This document shows positions 24,352-32,297 of a stretch of 64,000 nt of DNA, in pieces. Location of the stretch: the NCBI GenBank assembly GCA_000196815.1, contig FP929003.1, positions 1,054,001 through 1,118,000 of the forward strand, given 5' to 3'. The notes beneath the pieces are model-generated. The model was not told the origin of the DNA. It saw nothing but the letters and a program-made list of their open reading frames with translations, and did not search any database. The stretch is from Nitrospira defluvii (GTDB taxonomy: Bacteria; Nitrospirota; Nitrospiria; Nitrospirales; Nitrospiraceae). The position numbers were made by a program, and so were the translations under genes. The first letter of the stretch is position 1, and each line of letters begins with the position of its first letter.

Positions 24352-26784
24352 ATGCAATCTGAAACCTTACAGTCCGAATCGTGCAACGTGCTGGAATGGG
24401 CCACGCTGCTGGATCACCTGGCCTCCTATGCCCAGTCTGCAATCGGGACAGAGCGATGTCGATCGCTGGTTCTGGAAATCAACCTGTCGCAAGCTCAAAT
24501 GCGCCAGCAGGAAACGTCGGACATGCTTCGATTGAGGTCCGGGGCCGATCCCTTTCCGGTCCTACGATTTCCCAATGTGGCGGAGTGGTTAGGCCGGGTC
24601 GCCAAGGGTGCCTGTCTTGAGGTGCACGAGTTGAGGGACATTGCGTTGGTCTTGGGATTGATCGATGACGTGCAGCGGTATCTCCTGCGTCATCAGGCCG
24701 ATGCCCCGGCCGTGTGTGCGATGGCGGTGCAGCTTGGACCGATCGAGGAATATCGCCGGCTGACCATTGCGTTAAATGCCGCCATCGATCCCGACGGATC
24801 GATGAGGGAATCAGCCAGCCCCGAACTGCACAGGTTGATGCACCGCGCCAAGGACCTCAAGCAGCAGATGCGGCATCGCCTCGACCAGATTCTGCACTCG
24901 CGCCGGTATGAGGAGGTGCTGCAGGAACACTATTTTGCGCAACGGGAAGGGCGGTACGTGGTCCCGATTAAGGCCGAGATGCAGGGGCGAATTCCCGGCA
25001 TTGTGCATGACATCTCGTCGAGTGGAGCCACTGTGTTTCTGGAGCCTCGCGAGCTGGTGGATCTCAATAACTCCATCAAAGTGGTGGATTTGGACATTGA
25101 GCGTGAGGTACGGAGAATTCTGCGGGAACTGTCGGCGATGGTGGCGCCTCATCAGCCGGCGCTTGCCGGCAGTGTGGCGGTGCTGGGCGAGCTTGATGCC
25201 ATTTCCGCGAAGGCCGGGCTGAGCCAGCGGCTGCAGGCCGCTCCGCCGCGTCTCAATGAGCAGGGGCGTATCCTGCTCAACCGCGCACGGCACCCGTTCC
25301 TGGTCCTGACCAAGGAACAGGTGGTGCCGAATGACCTGGTGTTCGATGAAACCGTGCGAGTCCTCATCATTTCCGGACCCAACACGGGCGGAAAAACCGT
25401 CACGCTGAAACTGCTGGGATTGTTCGCATTGATGGTGCGCTGCGGTCTGCATCTTCCCTGTGCGCCCGAGTCGGAGATGGCGATTTTCCCTTCAGTCTAT
25501 GCGGATATCGGCGATGCGCAGGATCTGGCGCGGGATCTGTCCAGTTTTTCGGCCCACATCACGCAGATGGTGCAATTGCTGAAGGAGGTGTCCGAAGGGA
25601 CCGACCCCGGCACTTCGCCCTCGCCGATACACCCAGGACGGGCATTGGTATTGCTTGATGAGCCGGTCACGTCCACGGATCCGGCTGAAGGCGCGGCATT
25701 GGCGAGCGCTCTGCTGTGCCGGTTGGCGGCAGCGGGTGTGAAGGTGGTCGCCACCACGCACTACAGCCTGTTGAAAGGGTTGGCGCAAGAGACGTCGGGC
25801 TTCGCCAATGCGAGTGTGGAGTTCAACATCGACACCCTCTCCCCGACCTATCGGCTGATCCAGGGGCAGCCGGGAGGGTCGGCGGCTATCGAAATTGCCG
25901 GGCGTCTCGGCATGGATGAGTCGTTGCTGCAGGATGCCCGTGCCCGGCTGCAAGGCGATAATCGGCTACTGGAGACCTTGCTGAATGATTTACAGGACAA
26001 ACAGCGGCGTATGAGCGAGGACCAGGCTGCAGCAACGCTCGCCAGGCAGACTGCCGAGCAGGCGGCCCGCGAATCGCAAGAGCTTCTGACCTACCTGCAG
26101 GAATCGGAACGGGACGAGCGACAGGGACTGAAGAAAAAGCTCTCCCAGGAGTTTCAGCGTGCCCGGGCGGCGGTCCAAGCGACGCTCGACGACCTGAAGC
26201 GCGATCAAAAGTTGCTCAAGGCCAAGGAAACCAAAGTCCGACTCATCGAACTGGAGCAAGCCGCCGGCCGTGAAGTGGGGGCGGCGCAGGAGCCGATTCC
26301 TGTGGATCGGCTGTCGGTGGGGGCTGCGGTGGAGGTGGTCGGGTTAGGCATGACGGGAACCTTGCTCGAAAGCCCGCAGGGGAAAAAACGTGTGCGCCTC
26401 AAAGTCGGAGAAGGCGAAATTTTAGCGAACGTGGGAAGTCTGGTCGGCCTCGCACGACTGCCTCAGCCCGCTCGGAGCGAGCCTCGTAAGACGACGGCGG
26501 TGACGTACCGGCGAACCAGTCAGACCCTGGCCCCCGAGGATATCCAGGAGACGTTGGATGTGCGAGGCCAGGCCGCGGACGACGCACTGGATATCGTGGT
26601 GGCCGGGCTCGATCGGGCCATTTTGGGCGGGAGCCCGTTTGTGCGCATCATTCATGGGCACGGGACCGGCCGACTGAGGGTTGTTCTACGAGACTACTTG
26701 AAGGCGTCTCCCTACGTCGTGAGTTTTCGACCGGGTGATCGCGCGGAGGGAGGCGATGGTGTCACCATTGTCGAGTTGCGATGA
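24352..26784 (+). CDS. mutS2: MutS2 family ATPase with Smr nuclease domain
   Basis: 810 residues. A lever/core region (1-310) is followed by the MutS-type ATPase (Walker A GPNTGGKTV, about residue 344) and a long coiled coil (about 540-640). A KOW-like segment and a C-terminal Smr domain (about 735-810) with LDVRGQ and IIHGHGTGRL complete it. MutS2 proteins suppress recombination and, in Bacillus, rescue collided ribosomes. The Walker B region reads LVLLDEPVTSTDPAEGAALA where most members have DELGAGTDP, a small departure that keeps the Asp-Glu pair. Monocistronic as far as can be seen. Confidence 0.92.
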   Translation: MQSETLQSESCNVLEWATLLDHLASYAQSAIGTERCRSLVLEINLSQAQMRQQETSDMLRLRSGADPFPVLRFPNVAEWLGRVAKGACLEVHELRDIALVLGLIDDVQRYLLRHQADAPAVCAMAVQLGPIEEYRRLTIALNAAIDPDGSMRESASPELHRLMHRAKDLKQQMRHRLDQILHSRRYEEVLQEHYFAQREGRYVVPIKAEMQGRIPGIVHDISSSGATVFLEPRELVDLNNSIKVVDLDIEREVRRILRELSAMVAPHQPALAGSVAVLGELDAISAKAGLSQRLQAAPPRLNEQGRILLNRARHPFLVLTKEQVVPNDLVFDETVRVLIISGPNTGGKTVTLKLLGLFALMVRCGLHLPCAPESEMAIFPSVYADIGDAQDLARDLSSFSAHITQMVQLLKEVSEGTDPGTSPSPIHPGRALVLLDEPVTSTDPAEGAALASALLCRLAAAGVKVVATTHYSLLKGLAQETSGFANASVEFNIDTLSPTYRLIQGQPGGSAAIEIAGRLGMDESLLQDARARLQGDNRLLETLLNDLQDKQRRMSEDQAAATLARQTAEQAARESQELLTYLQESERDERQGLKKKLSQEFQRARAAVQATLDDLKRDQKLLKAKETKVRLIELEQAAGREVGAAQEPIPVDRLSVGAAVEVVGLGMTGTLLESPQGKKRVRLKVGEGEILANVGSLVGLARLPQPARSEPRKTTAVTYRRTSQTLAPEDIQETLDVRGQAADDALDIVVAGLDRAILGGSPFVRIIHGHGTGRLRVVLRDYLKASPYVVSFRPGDRAEGGDGVTIVELR

Positions 26785-26933
26785 CCGCGAATTGTGAGGC
26801 CTATGTTCGGCAACCGAAATTTTGTATGCTGAAGGGGTAGTGAGTGTACGCCCGAAGCAGTGGGGTTCGACATGACGTAACCGATATGCGATCCGGCTGA
26901 CATTCTCTCCCGGCAGAACTCGCTGCCTGGTCC

Positions 26934-26957
26934 AAGGAGCCGGTCGAGTCGCTCCTT
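26934..26957 (+). terminator. small hairpin with T-run just before the sensor kinase
   Basis: AAGGAGC (26934-26940) pairs with GCTCCTT (26951-26957), then TTTAAT. It sits 17 bp before the kinase ATG and contains the only AAGGAG sequence near it. It could end mutS2 read-through, or sequester a ribosome site. The stem is only 7 bp. Confidence 0.35.
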
Positions 26958-26973
26958 TTAATGGCCTGCCGCC

Positions 26974-29280
26974 ATGCGTCAGCGGGTCAGTCTCCAGAGT
27001 TTGATTACCCTCTCTGTGCTATCGGTAGGAATCCTTTCCGGCACAGTCGGCCTCGTGTATGCCTACTGGCATGCCAAGCAGTCGCTTCACACCACCGTCG
27101 GCATTACCTTCCAGGAAATAGCCCGCCAGAGCGCGGACAAAGCGGCCCTGTTGCTTGCCAAGGAACTCGAATGGATGCAACGGCTCAGTGCGCTTCCTGA
27201 GATTCGATTATCGGTGGAAGGGGCGTCCTCTTCGAAACAACCTACATTGCAGTTCGAGCAGTGGCGAGAGGAGCAGCATCGTTATTTTCACTCGCTGGTG
27301 ATCGTCCGGTGGGATGGCCAACTGGTCGGAGGCCGGCAGAGCGAATCCGCACGGACTTTTTATGCGCAGCAACCATGGTGGCCGGTTGTGTTCTCGGCAC
27401 AACGTGCCTGGGCCGGTCCGCTGGCTGTTGACGAGAATGGGCGAGGTTTCTGGGAAGTTGCAGTGCCGATCGGCGGACAGGGGCAGCCGGTGCGAGGGGC
27501 CCTGAAGGCCGTGATCGGGACGGACCGTATCCTATCCTCGATTGTGGGAAGCCGCATCGGCCGGACAGGACACATGATGCTGCTGGCCGAGGACGGTGTA
27601 GTGCTCGCCTGTTCCATGCTGGCCCCCAATCTTCACGCGACCCTCCGGACACAATCTATGCACGCGCCAGCGGACGCTCCCGCCGCTCGATGGTTTCAGT
27701 TGGAGCAGGATACTCATGGCGGGAAGCAGAGCATCATCGGTCTGGCCCGGGTCGTCCTGCCGGCGCAGATCGAGCAGGCCCGTGGCTGGTTCATCCTGAT
27801 GCAGCAGGATCCGTCGGAGACGTTCGAGCCGTTGCTGGCCCTCATGGGAAAACTGGGGGCGTTCTGGGTCGGAGCCGTCGTCTTCATCGTGTGGCTGCGC
27901 TGGCGGCTGGCCCGACGCATCGTGCGTCCATTCGGCGATTTGATTCAGCGGGTCAATGTCTTCGGCGGCGCATGGCCGTCGGAACCGCTGCCGTCTCAGA
28001 CCCCCTCCCGGCCCAGCGGGATTGTCGAGATCGATGCGCTGGCCGCGAGCTTCGACGATCTCGCGCAACGATTGCAACAGGCGTCCCGAGTGAAGGCGCA
28101 GTATGTTCGACGGTTGGAACAGGTGAATCTTGATCTTGCCACGTCGGAAGAGCACTACCGGCTCCTGTGGAACCATTCGGTCGATACGAAAATTCTGATC
28201 GATCCGTCCGGTACCATTCTGGACATCAATCGACGCGGGGAGGTCATACTCGGGCGGCCGGCCTCGACCCTCGCGCGACGCCCGTTCACGGAGCTCGTCA
28301 CTGCGCCGGAGCGGCCTCGCTTGCTGGAGCAGTTGGAGGCGGTGAATCGAAGCGGGGCGGACCTGTCGGGTGGGGCGATGCATGTCCCGATACCCACCGG
28401 TGATCGGACGATGGAAGTGGATTGGGTGCCGGTCAAGAAAGCGGGCCGCCTTGAATCGATCATGATCCAACTCCGCGACCTCACCGAGCAGAAGGCGCTT
28501 GAGCGGCAAGTCGTTCGGTCCGAACGACTCGCGTCGTTGAGCCAGTTTGCCTCGATGTTTGCCCACGACATCAGGAATCCGCTGGCCGGGATCAAGAAGA
28601 CGCTGGAGTGGCTCGGAGGCTGTCCGGAGATGGGGCAGGATCCGCCGCGTCGCTGTCTGGAGGACCTGCGGTTCACCACCGATCTCCTGCTGGGCATGAT
28701 CAACGACATGCTGGATGTCTATCAGGAGAACTATTCGGGACTGCCGTTGAGTACGTCACCGGTGTCGCCACGTCTGTTGATGAACGAAGTGTTGCGACTT
28801 TTTCGCTCCGAAGCCGAGGCGCAAGAGGTGCGATTCAACGTGCAGGTGCCCTCGGAGGCGGTGTGGATCATGGGGGATGGTCGGCGCTTGCAACGGGTGC
28901 TGATCAATTTGATCCACAACGCGCTGAAGTATTCGCCGGCACGGGGCGCCATCATGATTCGCGTGCAGGTGAATGGGGGACAGGTCTCACAGGGAGAAAC
29001 TGTCGACGGGCCGGATGCGTGTTCGACCGTGACGATTCAGATTCAGGATGAGGGGCCTGGAATTGCGCCGGAGGACCTGCCGCATCTCTTCGAGATGTTT
29101 TTCAGGAAAAAGGACGGGCAGGATTACCGGATCGGACGCGGCCTGGGGCTGCACTTCTGCCGCTTGGTGGTGGATGCACATGGCGGGCAGATCACGGCGG
29201 CGAATCGTCCCGAAGGCGGCGCGGTCTTTACGGTCGCGTTGCCGGTCAGGCAGGAGCAGGTATGCCCATCACCATCGTGA
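26974..29280 (+). CDS. membrane sensor histidine kinase (Cache-HAMP-PAS-HisKA-HATPase)
   Basis: 768 residues. Transmembrane helices at about 10-32 and 292-312 enclose a Cache-type periplasmic sensor with RTGHMMLLAEDGVVLACS and DTHGGKQSIIGLARV. Then come HAMP (about 310-370), a PAS domain (about 390-500), the phosphoacceptor region FAHDIRNPLAG and HATPase motifs NLIHNALKYS, DEGPGIAPEDL and GRGLGLHF. It phosphorylates the response regulator encoded by the next gene, which it overlaps by 19 bp. The sensor domain resembles that of the second kinase at 37910-39847. The ligand is unknown. There is no strong ribosome site in front of the chosen ATG. Confidence 0.92.
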   Translation: MRQRVSLQSLITLSVLSVGILSGTVGLVYAYWHAKQSLHTTVGITFQEIARQSADKAALLLAKELEWMQRLSALPEIRLSVEGASSSKQPTLQFEQWREEQHRYFHSLVIVRWDGQLVGGRQSESARTFYAQQPWWPVVFSAQRAWAGPLAVDENGRGFWEVAVPIGGQGQPVRGALKAVIGTDRILSSIVGSRIGRTGHMMLLAEDGVVLACSMLAPNLHATLRTQSMHAPADAPAARWFQLEQDTHGGKQSIIGLARVVLPAQIEQARGWFILMQQDPSETFEPLLALMGKLGAFWVGAVVFIVWLRWRLARRIVRPFGDLIQRVNVFGGAWPSEPLPSQTPSRPSGIVEIDALAASFDDLAQRLQQASRVKAQYVRRLEQVNLDLATSEEHYRLLWNHSVDTKILIDPSGTILDINRRGEVILGRPASTLARRPFTELVTAPERPRLLEQLEAVNRSGADLSGGAMHVPIPTGDRTMEVDWVPVKKAGRLESIMIQLRDLTEQKALERQVVRSERLASLSQFASMFAHDIRNPLAGIKKTLEWLGGCPEMGQDPPRRCLEDLRFTTDLLLGMINDMLDVYQENYSGLPLSTSPVSPRLLMNEVLRLFRSEAEAQEVRFNVQVPSEAVWIMGDGRRLQRVLINLIHNALKYSPARGAIMIRVQVNGGQVSQGETVDGPDACSTVTIQIQDEGPGIAPEDLPHLFEMFFRKKDGQDYRIGRGLGLHFCRLVVDAHGGQITAANRPEGGAVFTVALPVRQEQVCPSPS

Positions 29281-29906
29281 TTGCTGAAGATCAACGGTTG
29301 TTCCGGCAGAGCCTGCGCCTGCTCCTGGAACATGAGCGGGATCTGATTGTAGTCGGGGAAGCGATGGATGGCAGGCAGGCGTTTGATCTCGCGGTGGCAC
29401 ACAAGCCGGGCATCGTGCTGATGGATGTGGACATGCCCAGATTGGACGGCATCACCGCCACGCGATTGATCCGCAGCTGCGTGCCGGAGAGCAAGGTGCT
29501 GATGCTGTCGGTACATGACGACGATGCCCGGATCGTGGCAGCCGTGCAAGCGGGCGCCTGCGGGTACATCCTCAAGGACGCCGACCACCAGGAGTTTCTG
29601 CGCATCATTCGCGCCACCGACAAGGGGGAACCGGTACGGTCGCCTTTCATGCCGGATGGATTTGCGAAGCAGGCGGTTGCGTTGGTGAATAAACAGGAGG
29701 AATTGAGCGGGGGCGGGCTGTCGCTTCTAACCGACCGCGAGCATGAAATGCTCGCCTGCGCGGCTGCCGGACGGAGCAACAAAGAAATCGCCGATCAATT
29801 GTGTGTGTCCCTCGATACCGTCAAGACCCATCTACACCATATTTATCAGAAGCTCCGTGTGAGCGGCCGGGTTGAAGCCGTGCTCACCTATTTGCAGAGC
29901 CGCTAG
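29262..29906 (+). CDS. NarL/LuxR-type response regulator
   Basis: 214 residues: receiver domain (1-120) with phosphoacceptor Asp55 in IVLMDVDMP and Lys in GYILKDA, then a LuxR-type helix-turn-helix (about 150-212, LTDREHEMLACAAAGRSNKE and DTVKTHLHHIY). GGAGCAGGT precedes the ATG inside the kinase gene, so the pair is translationally coupled. Likely targets are the small exported protein genes directly downstream, by position only. Confidence 0.93.
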   Translation: MPITIVIAEDQRLFRQSLRLLLEHERDLIVVGEAMDGRQAFDLAVAHKPGIVLMDVDMPRLDGITATRLIRSCVPESKVLMLSVHDDDARIVAAVQAGACGYILKDADHQEFLRIIRATDKGEPVRSPFMPDGFAKQAVALVNKQEELSGGGLSLLTDREHEMLACAAAGRSNKEIADQLCVSLDTVKTHLHHIYQKLRVSGRVEAVLTYLQSR

Positions 29907-29937
29907 ATCCCCGTTCATTTCCCACGTCCTCACTCGA

Positions 29938-29960
29938 AGGGTGGAGGGAAAATCCACCCT
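29938..29960 (+). terminator. 8-bp hairpin after the response regulator gene
   Basis: AGGGTGGA (29938-29945) pairs with TCCACCCT (29953-29960) around GGGAAAA. It lies 32 bp behind the regulator's stop. No T-run follows, so termination would be weak. Confidence 0.4.
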
Positions 29961-30059
29961 CCAGGCAATAGGCCCCGTGTCCCGCTTCCAGTACCGTTCT
30001 AGGTGCTGCCGCAGAGTGTCTGTGTAATGCGGTCATCCTTCATGGAGGAGGGATACATC

Positions 30060-30389
30060 ATGGAAACGGAATCACGTATCAAGTTTGTGTGCGTCATTGT
30101 CGTCGGGTTGGGCCTGGGTCTGTTGATCGCGTCCGGGGGGCAGGCGCAAGTGATCCATCCCGACCAAATGATCGGAGTTCCCTCGCCGCAAACGGAGATC
30201 GGTTCCGGCGAGAGTCCGATATTCTCCGAGCCGCCGGCAAACGACATGGAGAAGGGGTTTGATCGTCAAATGATGGTTCCGGAGAGCGGCGCATCCGGAA
30301 GCATGGACATGAACAAGCTGAAGACGCCGGACGCCACCGATGCGGAGAACGCGCGCGAATCGGACCGCCAGTCGTCGGTCTCCTTCTGA
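30060..30389 (+). CDS. small exported protein of unknown function
   Basis: 109 residues from the ATG at 30060, chosen because GGAGGAGGG ends 9 nt upstream; the frame is open to 30003. A signal peptide (about 1-30: charged start, hydrophobic VCVIVVGLGLGLLIASGG, cleavage near GQA-QV) is followed by a hydrophilic, Pro/Ser/Glu-rich, probably disordered mature part. I recognise no family. It is the first of three consecutive exported proteins with unusually strong ribosome sites. Confidence 0.7.
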   Translation: METESRIKFVCVIVVGLGLGLLIASGGQAQVIHPDQMIGVPSPQTEIGSGESPIFSEPPANDMEKGFDRQMMVPESGASGSMDMNKLKTPDATDAENARESDRQSSVSF

Positions 30390-30425
30390 CCCTTTGTGGA
30401 GTGGTGTACTGAGAGGAGGCGAACC

Positions 30426-30824
30426 ATGAGCAAGCAACATAGAGACTATCGATTCCGTACCTTGTCTGTTGGGCTGTGCCTCGGTGTGGTGGTGTTTGCA
30501 GCAGCCGCGTTTGCGCAGCAATCGGCATGGGTGGATGAAATTAACAACTCGCTCAACTTCTACAAAACCAGTTATCCAGGCTCCAATTGGGAGCCCTACA
30601 GCCAGCGGCTTCAGATCGTAAAAGAGGCGGTGGATCGTGCGGATACCCGGACGGTCAAATCAGAAATGGGCAAGTGGTTCAAGATGCTCAGGGCTCGTGA
30701 TCAGGGCATCCACGATGTCGCCGCCGACGAGTTGTTCAACTTTGCGTTGATGGTCACGCCGATCCTGGAATACGGCATCACGGTTCCACCGATGCCCGGC
30801 GGAGGCACCGAGCCGGGTTATTGA
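30426..30824 (+). CDS. small exported helical protein of unknown function
   Basis: 132 residues from the ATG at 30426 with GAGAGGAGG 6-7 nt upstream; the frame extends back to 30396 without support. Signal peptide about 1-32 ending AAFA-QQ. The mature part has amphipathic helices (WVDEINNSLNFYKTSY, SQRLQIVKEAVDRAD, EMGKWFKMLRARDQG) and ends in a Pro/Gly-rich tail. No cysteines, no heme motif, no known domain seen. It lies 36 bp behind the preceding exported gene. Confidence 0.75.
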   Translation: MSKQHRDYRFRTLSVGLCLGVVVFAAAAFAQQSAWVDEINNSLNFYKTSYPGSNWEPYSQRLQIVKEAVDRADTRTVKSEMGKWFKMLRARDQGIHDVAADELFNFALMVTPILEYGITVPPMPGGGTEPGY

Positions 30825-30864
30825 GTCGCTGCCTGGATGTGAGTCGGTGCGAAAGGAGGCTGTT

Positions 30865-31374
30865 ATGAGGTGGAACGCGTGTCTAGCCGTCGCTGCGATA
30901 GGTGTCTTCTTTCCGGTGGCATCCGGATGGGCCGATTCGACCGACAGCCCGCTGTTGGGTGTGCGTTCGGCGGTCAGCGGGCAGATTGCCAAGATCGAGA
31001 GCGGATTATTGTTCGTCAAAACCCCCTATGGGTTGCAGCTGCGGACGATCAGTCCCAACAAGGCCGATCGGGTCGGGCTGCACGATGCGCGGGTCGGTGA
31101 TGAGGTGTGGTTACTGGTCGATTCGGGAAACGTGTTGCTCGATGCGGCCAGGCCGGGCGGTGAACACTTTGCCAATCATAAGGTCGTGGCCGGCCGGATC
31201 CACTATGCGGACCCTTTCTGGGGAGAGATTCAGATCTCGACTCCTGAGGGATTCGAACGGTTTGAAGTCGACGCGCTGGCGGGAAGCAAGCTGTCGGTAT
31301 TTCAAGAGGGGATGCCTGTGACGATCGAACTGGACTCGGACAACGTCATGATCGACATCCAGGCCGATCGGTAA
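30865..31374 (+). CDS. exported beta-rich protein of unknown function
   Basis: 169 residues from the ATG at 30865, preceded by AAAGGAGG; a GTG at 30847 is less likely. Signal peptide about 1-23 (cleavage near GWA-DS). The mature part alternates short strands, such as GQIAKIESGLLFVKTPYG and VGDEVWLLVDSGNVLLDA, suggesting a small beta-barrel of OB or PRC-like type, but I cannot assign a family. It lies 40 bp behind the previous gene and probably shares its transcript. Confidence 0.75.
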   Translation: MRWNACLAVAAIGVFFPVASGWADSTDSPLLGVRSAVSGQIAKIESGLLFVKTPYGLQLRTISPNKADRVGLHDARVGDEVWLLVDSGNVLLDAARPGGEHFANHKVVAGRIHYADPFWGEIQISTPEGFERFEVDALAGSKLSVFQEGMPVTIELDSDNVMIDIQADR

Positions 31375-31399
31375 TGTGACTGTCGCGCGTGTCGTCGTC

Positions 31400-31428
31400 T
31401 TGACTTCGTCTTGAGAGGCTCGTACGAT
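31400..31428 (+). promoter_or_regulatory. sigma-70 promoter of the DUF3365-protease pair
   Basis: TTGACT (31400-31405), 17-bp spacer, TACGAT (31423-31428), followed by TTTT. RNA would start near 31435, immediately before a 12-bp hairpin, with a leader of about 80 nt. Confidence 0.65.
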
Positions 31429-31438
31429 TTTTTCATGA

Positions 31439-31477
31439 CGCGCGCTCCTGCCCGGCAATCACGATCAGGAGCGCGCG
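31439..31477 (+). promoter_or_regulatory. 12-bp hairpin at the 5' end of the leader RNA
   Basis: Bases 31439-31450 and 31466-31477 are perfect reverse complements (12 bp) around a 15-nt loop. The hairpin would begin within a few nucleotides of the predicted RNA start. No T-run follows. Likely roles are mRNA stabilisation or regulation rather than termination. Confidence 0.55.
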
Positions 31478-31517
31478 GTTCCTACAGTCCGCAACGCGAA
31501 CGCACCAGAGGCGGCTC

Positions 31518-32297
31518 ATGCGACGTCTGCCGTGGATGCTGGCGTGCCTGGTAGCAGCAGGGTGGCTCCCGGCCTTGCCGTCTGCCCGGGGGCTTGAGTC
31601 CTCCGACCGGTCGACTATTCCCTTTCACACCATTCTCGAACTGGAGCAGACGGCTCGCCTGTTGGCCATCCTGCTCGACTCCGGCCGCGCAGTCGTCAAT
31701 GACAATCAAACCCTGTTGGATGACCCGACAAAGGCGCACAAGGGCTTCACGCCGGAGGCTTTTGAAGGACAACTGCGCGACATGTTTCGAGGCCGTTCCG
31801 GCATCAACCTGGAGGAGTTGGCCGGCGGTACGCTATCCCCTCGGAGCCGTCATCTGCTCCAGGAGCTGGTGACGGTGAGCAAGCAGGTGATCGCGGATGC
31901 TCAAGCGGAGCTCAATCGGCAGGGGGCCGGGTTCAAGGGGTTTATTCCGGCCGTGTTCGGAGCGCGCGTGTCCACGCGCTTCACCGCGGTGACAGGCGTG
32001 CGACTCAAACAGACGACCTTGGATCCCCGGAATCCCGCCAATCGCCCTGACTCGTACGAACGGGTCGCATTGGAGGCTTTTGCCGACTCCGCCTATCCTC
32101 GTGAGAAAGTCATCAGTGAAATGGCGGCCAACAGTTCGTCGCTGCGTCTGATGTTTCCTCTCTATGCGACGAGACAGTGCCTCGATTGCCATGGCGGTCC
32201 GAAGGGCGGGCTCGATCGCACAGGCTATCCACGGGAAGGCCTCACGTTGGGGCAGAACGCCGGTGCCATTAGCGTGTTGCTGCCGGTCGGAAAATGA
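31518..32297 (+). CDS. exported Tll0287-like (DUF3365) heme-binding protein
   Basis: 259 residues with a signal peptide (about 1-28, LPWMLACLVAAGWLPALPSA). The mature region matches DUF3365/Tll0287-like domains: RGRSGINLEELAGG-type central helices, a PAS-like strand region, and a single c-type heme site RQCLDCHGG (Cys-x-x-Cys-His) near residue 218. Such domains bind one heme in the periplasm and are thought to act as redox or gas sensors. Its stop overlaps the start of the protease gene (ATGA), so the two are made together. Promoter and leader hairpin lie directly upstream. Confidence 0.82.
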   Translation: MRRLPWMLACLVAAGWLPALPSARGLESSDRSTIPFHTILELEQTARLLAILLDSGRAVVNDNQTLLDDPTKAHKGFTPEAFEGQLRDMFRGRSGINLEELAGGTLSPRSRHLLQELVTVSKQVIADAQAELNRQGAGFKGFIPAVFGARVSTRFTAVTGVRLKQTTLDPRNPANRPDSYERVALEAFADSAYPREKVISEMAANSSSLRLMFPLYATRQCLDCHGGPKGGLDRTGYPREGLTLGQNAGAISVLLPVGK

